Below, piece by piece: positions 46,047-55,713 of a stretch of 64,000 bases of DNA. The notes beneath the pieces were generated by a model. It was not told the origin of the DNA. It ran no database searches and worked only from the letters and a program-made list of their open reading frames with translations. This DNA comes from Sarcomyxa edulis (Eukaryota; Basidiomycota; Agaricomycetes; Agaricales; Mycenaceae): positions 62,001 through 126,000 of the forward strand of contig QUOL01000029.1 of the NCBI GenBank assembly GCA_009761415.1, read 5' to 3'. Numbering within the stretch: position 1 is the first letter of the stretch; each line of letters begins with the position of its first letter. Made by a program: the position numbers and the translations under genes.

Positions 46047-48835
46047 ATGACAGGTACGGAATTCGAAACGGAGGAGGACCCACTCTTGCCTGCTACAACA
46101 AACTACGGATCAACTACCACTACCACTGGGCCACCACTCGAAGGGGCGGCACTTCATCACAACCAAGGAGATTGTAAGAATCAACTATCCATCTTCACAT
46201 TCATCATAGTACCCTGGTTCACTAAGTAGCTATACTATCTAGTGAGACACGGTGAATCTTTCGATAATGTCCCACATGCAAAACGACAACTTGGTGCGTC
46301 GCGGTTCTCTTATCATGGCTATCGACCGTTGGTTGAGCCAGCACTGGCAGGCGTCCTCAGCGCGATGCTCCTCATCTTCAATCGCGTTATCGGCACTGGG
46401 TAATCATCTCAAGTCATGGCAATCCCTCTAGAACTCATGTGTGTACCTGCAGCATATACGCTACACCAAGCATCATCCTCCGTTCATCCGGCAGCGTCGG
46501 CGTTGCGCTCTTAATGTGGCTACTCGGCGCTCTCATCGCTGCGGCAGGTACTTGTGTCTACATCGAATTAGGAACAGTGAGCTTTCCGCTTCCGTCTGTC
46601 CCCAATCCATAAACGCAATGTGGTATGTGTATGTGGTATGCGGTTAACACGAAGAACCATGACAGGGCCTACCGCGTAGCGGCGGCGAGAAGAATTACCT
46701 CGAATACATGTATCGCAAGCCGAAATACCTGACCACTTGTTCGTTTGCTGTGTATGCCGTTATCACCGTCAGTCCCTCCCTCCCTTCTCCTTCCTTCTCT
46801 TCTCTTCTCTTCGCATCTAACCACACCGCCCATACCCATGCCCATACCCATCTCATCTCCCTAATATACGTATGTATGTATCCTCGAACACGGACACGGA
46901 CACGGACAGGGCTCAGCAGCAGCCAACAGCGTCGTCTTCGGAGAATGTGCGTACAGTCCCATCTCCATCCAACCCAACCCATCCCTTCTAACCAACCAAT
47001 CCATCCATCCACACCACAGACACAATCCACGCCCTATCCCCATCCCCATCCCCATCCAACCCCCCATCCCACCCCCCATCCAACCCCCCAACCCCAACCC
47101 CCTCCCCAACCCCCTCCCCAACCCCACCCCGCCTCATCGCCCTCCTCTGCCTCACATCCTGCTTCCTCATCCACGGCCTCCTCCCCCACTTCGGGCTGCA
47201 CCTCCAAAACGCCCTAGGGCTCCTCAAACTCCTCATCTTATCCGCCATCTCTCTCTGTGGGATCTTCTGCCTGATGGGCGTAAGGGGGTTTAGTGTGAGG
47301 CCGGGGTATGAGGTTCCGCATAATTTTAGGTGGGGGGAGATGTGGGAGGGGAGTGGGGGTGGGGGGGTTAATGCGTTTGTGACGGGGTTGTATAATGTTA
47401 TTTGGTGTGTATCCCGTTCCACCCATTATATCTCATCTCTTATCTTATCTTACCCTCCCCCCCCCCATCCCCACCTTTTTATAGGTCATTCATAGGCTAC
47501 TCCAACGCAAACTACGCCCTCTCCGAAATAAAAAACCCCGTCCGAACCATCAAACGCGCCGCTCCACTCGCCATGCTCGCCATAACCACAGTATACATGT
47601 TAGTGAACGTATCGTACTTCGCTGTAGTATCAAAAAGGGATATTATGGGTAGTCGGAGGATAGTAGCTGCTCTCTTCTTCCGCAACCTCTTTGGATCTAC
47701 TATGGAGCGGGTGAGTGTTGCGCATGACGTTGATTGAATGAATGAAGAGTTGTTGACGTCAGGATGTGGATGTGGATGTGATGTGGTGGTCGCTAATTTG
47801 AATTGAATAGGTTTTGAGCGCAGTGGTTGCGTTGTCGACGCTGGGGAATTTACTCGCTGGGCAGTTCTCTCAGGGAAGAGGTACGTACGATTCTCTTCTT
47901 CCCTTTTCCTTCCCTTCCCATTTTCTTCCCTTCCCATCCCACCCCCCCCAATCCCCCGCACTTGTCCAACACTAACACCTACACCCCCCCCCCCCCCCAC
48001 CCCCCACACAGTAATCCAAGAACTAGGCCGCGAAGGCATCCTCCCCTACCCCTCCTTCTTCTCCAGCACCAGACCCTTCAACGCACCCCTAGCAGGCCTA
48101 TTCACGCAATACGTCGTTTCGTGTGCGTTCATGCTGCTACCGCCGCCGGGGGATGCGTATTTGTTTATGATTAGCTGTGAGTGGTATTATTTCTCCGTGT
48201 CAACTCATACTCAAACATTTACGGATACACGCAGTGTCATCATACTCAACAGCAATAATAAACACACTCGTCTCCCTCGGCCTCCTACTCCTCTACACAC
48301 CATGGCCATCCTACCGCAACCGCAACTGGGACCCACCCTTCCACGCACCAAAACCCATCATCATAGCCTTCTTCCTCTCGAATGTCTTTCTTGTCGTCGT
48401 TCCGCTGATTCCACCAAGTTCGGGGAAGGGAGGGGGTGGGGGAGGGGGAGGAGGGGGGTATGAGAGGATTCCTTATTGGGTGAGTGGCGTTGATGTTGAT
48501 GTTGAGGTTTGGCTCCTCTTATGATTCTTACGATTGTTCTTCACCTCTTCCCTTCCTCTTCCCCCTACGATTCCTCCCCTCCTGTCCTATTCTAACTCCC
48601 TTTTGGAATCAAAATCCTGATTCTCAATTCCATACAGCTCCACCCCCTAGTAGCAATCTCCATATCCCTCATCGGCGTCGTCTATTGGTACGTCTGGTCT
48701 ATCTTCCTACCACGTCGGAGGGGGTACACTTTGGAGCGGGAGTTGGTTGTCCAAGGTGGGGGTGGTGGGCAGGGTGGTGGGCAGGGTGGGGATGGGGTGT
48801 CGAGGTTTGTTTTTCGGAAGGTGGCGATTAGGTGA
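46047..48835 (+). CDS. Mup1-type high-affinity methionine/amino-acid permease
   Basis: Twelve exons (46047-46173, 46243-46293, 46351-46399, 46453-46576, 46666-46767, 46910-46946, 47020-47404, 47485-47710, 47811-47880, 48012-48176, 48235-48479, 48638-48835) give 592 residues. The APC core is clear: LIFNRVIGTGIYATPS, GTCVYIELGTGLPRSGGEKN, then YLEYMYRKPKYL, SFIGYSNANYALSEIKNP and ELGREGILPYPSFFSS. These are diagnostic for Mup1-like permeases of the plasma membrane, which import methionine and relatives with protons. The N-terminus is acidic (ETEEDPLLP). Three low-complexity stretches are unusual: a Pro/Ser run at residues about 169-200, a run of nine glycines before YERIPYW, and a Gly/Gln repeat near the C-terminus. 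All phases agree, so these are coding if the splice sites are right. Confidence 0.9.
47035..47129 (+). repeat. CCCCATCC/CCCCAACC low-complexity tract inside permease coding sequence
   Basis: A pyrimidine-rich (C-rich) tract of about 95 bp composed of CCCCATCC and CCCCAACCCC units. In the permease frame it encodes alternating Ser-Pro, Asn-Pro-Pro and Thr-Pro. It starts five codons after the exon 7 acceptor and has no stop. Confidence 0.75.
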
Positions 48836-49992
48836 TAGTGATGATACCGACTAGGGAAGTACCGCTTGCGCTTGCTTGCTAGTACTTGTCATTGGAATCC
48901 TCTGGAGAACTTTCTGATTTTTTCTTGTAGATTTGGAATGCGCATCCTTTGTCCCGTTAGAGTAGTGCCTAAGAGAACACGCTGCTTGTCATACCGTTCG
49001 TGCTATCAATATCCGCTTGGGTCAGTACAACTACAACTCGAGTCCAAGGCTTAAGTATACTCAATGCTAGACGCGTCTGAATCGATACACTGGTTTCGAA
49101 GATGCACTCGAACCTTTGGACGCGTCGCGACGCCATTGGGACTTCCTCATAAGCAGTCGACTCGACTCTCCTGCTCTGCAAGAAGAACACCTGTACAAGT
49201 CGTTCCTTGCAGCATTACGTCGGGGCACACTTTTGACAGTGACTGTTTGACTGTTGCCAGATGCAAGCAAGGTGATGTGCCTCCATGGTCAAGCCTTAAT
49301 CTAATGGAGATGAGACCCCTATCAATATCAGTATTAGGGCGTGGACTCGGAGCTCCGAGTCAAGTTGACAAGTTCCGTATTTTGAGTATAAGTTTTCGAG
49401 TTGATGTCAATTAGATCGATCGCGGAATGGAATATACATTATTGTGACTTGAAGACGGAGATGGCTGTCAATCAGCTTTGGAACGATCATGTTATCGATA
49501 TCGATGTTATGCGGAGGAAACGACAATAGATGTAATGCGGAGGAGAGGACAATAGGCAAGACGTATGAGTAATGGAGTAATGGAGTGTATACGTATGTAC
49601 GGTAAACTAGCTGATGATTTAGATTTAGACGTATGTATGGGAGTTAGGAGTTGTGGTGTGGGGTGTGGTCATAAAAGTCGTGAATCGTAAATCGAAGGTT
49701 GGAAGTGGAGTGGAGGAAGGAATCGGTGAATCGAAGGTGGTGGAGCAAGGAATTGGTCAACGAAACGAAGAAAGGGATGGGATGGGATGGGATGAATGAT
49801 AGATAGAACGGAACAGAGTCCAATGACATTCAGTAAATAAAGCTACAGCGACCATGGCATGAAGAACGAAGAACGAACAAAAAAAAATCAAAAAATGGAA
49901 GGCATGCATGCAATCATTTTGGCGCGTCGTCGAGCACTGAGTCGAGCATTGACTCGCTCATGGAGACGCGTTAAGCATTGAATCGCTAACGC
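48836..49992. other. Intergenic, no gene seen
   Basis: About 1.2 kb between convergent genes. It contains simple repeats such as four tandem GGGAT units near 49776-49795 and short TAATGGAG repeats near 49570. Nothing coding was recognised. Confidence 0.5.
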
Positions 49993-51055
49993 TCATGGAG
50001 AATAATTCTTCGGCATGATCCCACAGTCGTCAATGCGTATATCCTTCTTCGGAGCACCTGCGACGAGGAATGGATGCATGTGTCCAGGTGGTGACGCCTT
50101 TTTGTTGTTGGTGTCGTAAATGGGAGTACTATCCACAACTTGGATTTTTTCCAGTACTTCCCAGTTCCCGTTCGGAGCGAGGACTTCACCGAAGATGGTG
50201 TGCTGTGGGCAATCGAATTGTCAGAAACGGAAAGGGACGGACGGAGAGAATGAGTCGATTACGCACGTGATTTGTCAGCCATGTAGCACGACTCATGGTG
50301 ATGAAGAACTGACAAAAGAGAGATGGCGCATGTCAGTATCTCCTCATCAGACACGATGCTGCCAGACATGGTAGGTACCTGAGATGTATTGGTGCTGGGG
50401 CCGTTATTAGCCATCGCAATGACTCCACGCCTGTCAAATTTATAGGTATAATTCTCGTCTAGCGAATAGTATGACGTCAAGACAAGACACGATGTATTGC
50501 GGTGTGCACGCACCATGAAATGGACCGTTGTAGATAGATTGGCCACCCTTGCCGTCAATATCGCCGGCTTGGACAAGGAACTGCACGCAGACCATGTAAG
50601 AATAGATATTCTATTTCTATACAAAGACTGCAAAAACTCACAGAACGAAGCGCGCGATGGAAAGAGCAGCCTTGGTAGGACAACTTCGTACCCGTTTTAT
50701 CCTTCAGCTGACCCTTGCAGAGCTCCCGAAAGTTCCTTGCTGTCTTTGGGGTAACGTCGTCGTAGAGCCGCATGATAAGGGTTCCTATGGCTTTGCCATC
50801 TATCGAAATGTCCATCTGCGGGCGACGAAGGATCAACAAAGGGAGGGGTAGGGGTGATGATCAGATAGATAGATGGATAGATGAACATACCCAAACATCA
50901 CGCGTCCAAATGTCTGCAATCCATTTGCGTGCAGTTGTACAAGTAGAGCCGATGCTCAAGGCGGTGAGCGTGTCTTCCTCTGCAGCGCCGACAAAGATTT
51001 TGTGGACTAGTTCCACTGGGAGATCTATAAGAGGAACATGATCAGAGGAGAACAT
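49993..51055 (-). CDS. F-box/cyclophilin fusion protein
   Basis: Six minus-strand exons, 51055-50891, 50815-50642, 50580-50514, 50458-50379, 50308-50267 and 50202-49993, give 245 residues. Exon 1 encodes an F-box-like motif (LIDLPVELVHKIFVGA, then ARKWIADIWTRDVW), which in other proteins binds Skp1 in SCF ubiquitin ligases. Exons 2-6 encode a cyclophilin domain: [80 protein letters not shown]. The usual catalytic tryptophan/histidine segment reads RATWLTNHHTIFGE. The 75-nt intron 1 has a GTATGT donor and joins in phase 0. The cyclophilin exon itself begins with ATG, so an unfused protein is possible, but it would lack the first strand, which the F-box exon (RDVW) supplies. Confidence 0.75.
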
Positions 51056-52375
51056 CAGAAAGATGACTTTGATAGATGATGCGAACTTTGGAAAGGGCTG
51101 GATGTCGCCATGAGTGAAGGAGGAGGAGAAGGATGAGAAGAATAAGAGACATGGGGGTGGCTTTAAGTATTCTTTGTACACACGCGCCACGGAACTGCCG
51201 TCAGGGATCAATATGAACCGTATATGAAGCACCACGATGAGACTGGTCGAGTCAGTTCAAACTATCAAAACACAAAAAGGACAAATCTCCCACCAGATCG
51301 GGTGCTGTGCGTGTTTAGAGATCGCACGTGATGGGCTTTCCTTCTCGGCGACCCAACGCGTCGCAGATTTTGCATTGTTCAGACCAAGAGATCTAGACAT
51401 ACCGACCTTCGAATTCTGAAACAAAAAGACAGGAGGACAATAAGAAGAATCATAGCCATCTTGTCATATGCATCGGACACCGGCTGGGTCACCCGGTGCA
51501 TATCGATCCCAATCGATCCCGTACAAATACGTCTATCAGCCTGCCAGGTTCTACACATTGTGTTCGAAAAAGGACATCCGGAATAGACGCCACTGACTGA
51601 AAGGTTATGTGCCGATAGAAACGCTGTGCTAAGAACCCCTTCTTCCGCGATCCCTGACTCACGTAATGCAGAGGTATGGCAGCAAATTCGGGTCCGTTAC
51701 AGTCTGCTGTGGCAGCTGTGCGTACTTGGACTGCCTGGTACATGCATAGGCGGATTGGTATGTAACGTCGCGTCGTCGCGGGGATCGCCGACTTGTCTTG
51801 AAATACGTTGATCGTATCATCTTGTGTGAAAGACAAACTGCGGTGGGTTCCGGGCTCCAAGAAAGTCCAAGACCGGTCGTAGACGGAGGTAGTGAGTCAG
51901 CACTTGGAATGAAGCTCAGAAGCTGCAGTGGTAGCCAAAGCGCCGACGCAGAGTCAGAGATATATATGAAGAACCCGACCGTGAGTGGACCGCACTGCTG
52001 AGTGAATGGCAAAAATAGACGCTCGAGTCAAGGCAGGTCAAGGCCGGTGAAACGGAGTTGGAAACTCGAAACTCCGTTCCGCCTTCCGCTTGCCTGACAG
52101 CTGCACGTGATTCACGGACAACCCTTCCCGTCGGCGTCTTCAGACTCTTCTTGTCTCCATTCACTGTTGAGATGCGCGTTCACAAACGCTCACTACAGTT
52201 CACAACGTCGACGATGTCCATCACATCGCTGTCTGTTTCTCGATCCAACGAAATGATGGATCTGCAATCACTCTCGGAGCATCAATTTGTTCCTGAGGTA
52301 TCAGTGGGAATTTTGTAATGATCTGCCAACTTGTACGACTCGATTCCCTTGTTTTTCGACTGTCAAGTCTCCTTC
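51056..52375. other. Intergenic, no gene seen
   Basis: About 1.3 kb between divergent genes. Several open frames of 60-120 codons occur but none has splice partners or family marks. A plus-strand frame near 52171-52318 precedes the DUF6533 gene and could be untranslated leader. Confidence 0.4.
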
Positions 52376-53166
52376 ATGTTCAGCGATAGTAATGTCACCA
52401 GCAGCCTGGACTACACCGCTGTAGTACAGTCCGTGTAAGTGATATGTTGACCAATCTCTTTCTTTTCTCTACCTGACGTCTTGCGATAGACGCCTGCATA
52501 ATCACCTGGCGCTTGCAGCGGGATGTGCGTATCATCCACTAGTCCTCATATAGCTCATGAATGACTCGACACGTCAAAGCGTTCTTATTCTTCGATCATA
52601 TATTGACCTTCGGGCAGGAACTTGCCTACATCTGGAAGCGGCCAAAGACCGCCAGCGCGTGGTTGTTTTGTTTGAACCGCTACTTCGCTTTGTTTGCCAA
52701 CATCTCAGCTCTAGTCTTGGTGTTTCAGAAGATAACCCCCGAGGTGTGTCGTCGCATTCTTTTCATCTTGATACATTCAACAACGTACATCCTACAGAGG
52801 TGTGGAACTATATACTCATATCCGTTTTCGTGACGTTGATAGCCGCTTCCTTAGTTGCAAGAAATCGTCATTTTTCCGCCAGTCCTTATTGGTAATCAAT
52901 CAGGTCATCGTCTGCGGTGAGTAGGACGAACTCTAGTAACCGACGAACTGTACGCTCATATCCCCAAAGCGCTTCTAACATTACGAATATACGCGTTGTA
53001 TGGCCGTGACATCCGGGCTCTTCTTCTAATGCTTATCAGTGCTGCAGTGCTGCTAATAATATCTATTGTGCGCCCATGTCTTGCTTCATCACGGTCTAAA
53101 TTTATAGTCTTTGCATTACACAGGAAGGTCGCACTATCAAACCCAACTGAAGTTGACGTGGCTTAG
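52376..53166 (+). CDS. DUF6533 membrane protein (short or truncated)
   Basis: Exons 52376-52434, 52490-52524 and 52580-52743 join in frame: MFSDSNVTSSLDYTAVVQSV, RLHNHLALAAG, then SFLFFDHILTFGQELAYIWK and LNRYFALFANISALVL. This is the DUF6533 domain of basidiomycete multi-pass membrane proteins of unknown function. Downstream, FRQSLLVINQVIVC and LLTLRIYALYGRDIRALL are family blocks, so the gene continues to about 52911 and then from 52972 to near 53070. The exon linking them (around 52800-52860) could not be spliced in frame with normal-sized introns, and only four or so of the expected seven helices are visible before stops at about 53166. It is either a shortened gene or contains a lesion near 52830. 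Confidence 0.6.
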
Positions 53167-54055
53167 ACAGAGTTTGATATAAACATCGCCCCAGCGGGAA
53201 ATCGGAGTGGTCAAATTTTACGCATAATTTGTCGACTCCACCCGGGCACATACCAATATGGCCCTGGGCCATGCCACGATTAGACTCGCACTTCAGCGGT
53301 CATTTTTTCGGTGCCTTGGAATATTTCTTTTGCTTCGAGTTTCTCATGGTTCTCAAGGCAGAAAATAAGATGATGGGAACGAAGTATATTATAGAGCAGT
53401 AACAGATAACGAAGTATGAAGAAAGATGTTAACCGTACAGTGATCACTTGCCTGACATGGAATCCCATAATCTGTCCCTATGCCGTGCAATCAAAACTAG
53501 AGGTTCAGGGAGAGGACCTGCAATAAAGATGGGAGTGAGAATACAGGGAGAAGAACAGATACAAGGAGAGGGAACAGAGGGAATTGAGGAGCAACAGGCT
53601 GCATCAACTCAGCCCACCAAAATGATGCCCGAGCACATGCCAGGAACAATGGCAGACAGGGTACAGGAGAGAACATAGAGACCCACAGACAGGGATATAT
53701 GACATCTGACAACCAACAAGGTGTCCATCGAACGAGCAGCACGGCAAAGAGGACGAAAACAAAGAGGACCGACGAAGGTGGAGAGAAAATTGACGCGCCA
53801 GCCAAACACAACCAAATTTGAATGAGGCGCGTCGCCCCAAGTCCTCGTCAATTATCGCAATTCATTTTCTACTCATCGGGGCTCCAGGATCTAAGGTTAG
53901 ATTGATGTATTTCCTGGTTTATTATATCCATGAGAGTGCCTCGTTTTTTTTCCTAATATTCCAGACCACGTATCGACTCATCAAGCAGATCAAGTTCTGC
54001 TGTAACTCGTATTTCAGAGACCAACAACTAACAAACAACATACAAGTATATTAAA
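53167..54055. other. Intergenic, purine-rich tract, no firm gene
   Basis: A G/A-rich stretch at about 53500-53780 (AGGAGAGGGAACAGAGGG) opens long frames on both strands, which I consider compositional. Nothing recognisable was seen. Confidence 0.35.
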
Positions 54056-54700
54056 TTAAGCAAATACATTCAAGAGACGTGACCCTTGTGCTGCTGGAGC
54101 TGCGCCCATGGTAGAAGTTGTGTTGGAGTCAAAAGAAGACCCTACACTTGGCCCTGCTGCAACTGAGGCGGATGCCGATGTCGACTCGGAGGCTGGTGAG
54201 CTATGAGCTGTGCTTTCGCTTGACCCCTCAGCACCTGTGTCGAAGCGAGCGTTGTCTTGTTGAACGAGTTGATCAACAAAGCTTGAAAACAATGAGTATA
54301 TTGGCACAGATTATAATGAAGGAGAGACGAACTATTTCCACTTGCTCCCCGTCAATTTACGCGATCCAAATTCCTCCGATTTCTTGATGAAATACGCATC
54401 AACAGACCCCCAGAAGTCGAGACCGTTAGCAATGCGACCACCACCACGTCTTCGCTTTTTTGGTGCAGGTGTTGCAGCGGCCGTCGTGCTATCCTGGGAG
54501 GCTTCCTCTTCGTCTATTCCCACCAGGATCGCATTATCTAGAGCAAAGCGTCGCTATAGAATCCTATGTCAGCATCATAGAAGCAACTGAAAGAGGATGC
54601 TAACGCACCAGAAGAGCGTTGTGGATTGTAAATCCAGTATCTATTGTCGCACCAACACCACCATGCTTGTACTTTTGCATCGACTGGTACGTTGTCATAC
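54056..54700 (-). CDS. Hypothetical gene next to the retrotransposon (5' end unresolved)
   Basis: Three minus-strand exons, 54700-54609, 54553-54333 and 54281-54056, join in frame to about 179 residues. The first reads TTYQSMQKYKHGGVGATID and ends in FTIHNALL. The second starts RRFALDNAILVGIDEEEA, carries a basic patch PKKRRRGGGR and ends DFWGSVDAYFIKKSEEF, then LTGSKWK. The third reads YFVDQLVQQDNARF followed by a Ser/Ala/Thr-rich tail ending LLNVFA. An upstream exon (SKFSNPRVAF) joins by phase but no start was found. I do not recognise a family. The position beside the LTR and the missing start suggest a transposon-related or truncated multi-copy gene, but that is inference. Confidence 0.5.
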
Positions 54701-54948
54701 CTCCAAAATGTTTGGAGTAAAGACATGGTTAAGGGTTAGCATGCTGCGTTTCAGAATTCTAGTGGATTCTCCAGAGAAAGCCACATACTACCAAACGCGA
54801 CTCGGGGATTCGAGAATTTAGATTTGGGTCAGATTATAAGGAATTTGTCTTGACAGTCTTATCAGGACTTCAGACGGCTTACGATGGGTTAGCAGTTTCT
54901 TTTCCTTTCATTTTACTTTTACTATAGTTATTCTTAGTGCAAGGAGGC

Positions 54949-55595
54949 TGTGACTACACAGCCTTGCACAGCTTCAAAAGATCCGGTAACCACACAGCCT
55001 TGCATAGCCTCGCACAGGTTTTGCATAGCCTTTCCGCTGACTAAACGCCAGATTTGGAGCAGTATATAAAGGGACTCTTTTGATAACTTTTGGTCGTCCA
55101 ACTTTCTACCCCCAAATAGTTAGTTACCTGCTAGTAGTAACCAGTGCTCCAATAACACTCTTATCTACTACCTTTTGCGCTATAAGCTAAGTTTGCTGTC
55201 TCCGTGACTATAGGTACTTAAGGAAAGTGCCTCTTGTTTGTTTCCCATCGTACTCAAGTTGATCCGAATATCAACTATCGCTCCGTGCATCCGATCAGCC
55301 CCGGACGACTGATCCTCCGTTATCGATTTCCGTTCAGGACCGTGTGCCTGATACTCCGTGAAGCTCTCCGTGACTTAGTCCTCCGTGGACTCTCAGAAGT
55401 ACCAAGTTCAAGACTTGGTCTAGTTTTGTTGATTTCCGAAGGTTTGTTTCTTGGCGGTTGTCGTACTGACCATTTGTTGTTCTTCAGAGAATTACACACA
55501 TTTGGTGATTCAAGTACACTCTCCCTCCAAATTCAAATAGTCCGAATAACGTATATTCCGACTGCGCTTATATTCAACTGAATATTTGTGTGACA
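54949..55595 (+). repeat. Candidate 5' LTR
   Basis: It starts TGTGACTACACAG and ends TTGTGTGACA, directly before a TGG-starting primer-binding site. A TATATAAA box lies at 55063-55070. The first 90 bp carry short direct repeats of ACACAGCCTTGCA(C/T)AGC. The length (647 bp) is plausible, but with only one LTR in view this is a prediction. Confidence 0.45.
55063..55070 (+). promoter_or_regulatory. TATA box in the LTR
   Basis: TATATAAA in a C/T-rich setting about 650 bp upstream of the gag ATG. It is the likely core promoter of the element. Confidence 0.45.
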
Positions 55596-55599
55596 TAAC

Positions 55600-55616
55600 T
55601 GGAGCCCACCGCGAGG
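55600..55616 (+). other. Candidate primer-binding site
   Basis: TGGAGCCCACCGCGAGG follows the presumed LTR end after four bases and begins with TGG, complementary to a tRNA CCA end. The matching tRNA was not identified. Confidence 0.35.
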
Positions 55617-55713
55617 GAGGTTGCTTCAATCATCATACAGTTGCGTCAGTCCGATCACCTCCCGATCTATTGAATAGCCGATTTCCCCCATACCCTTTCC
55701 CTAGTATCCTATC

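Noticed and set aside
53497..53811. Hydrophobic minus-strand frame rich in Leu/Phe/Val
   Set aside because: Explained by the purine-rich plus strand; no start context or family.
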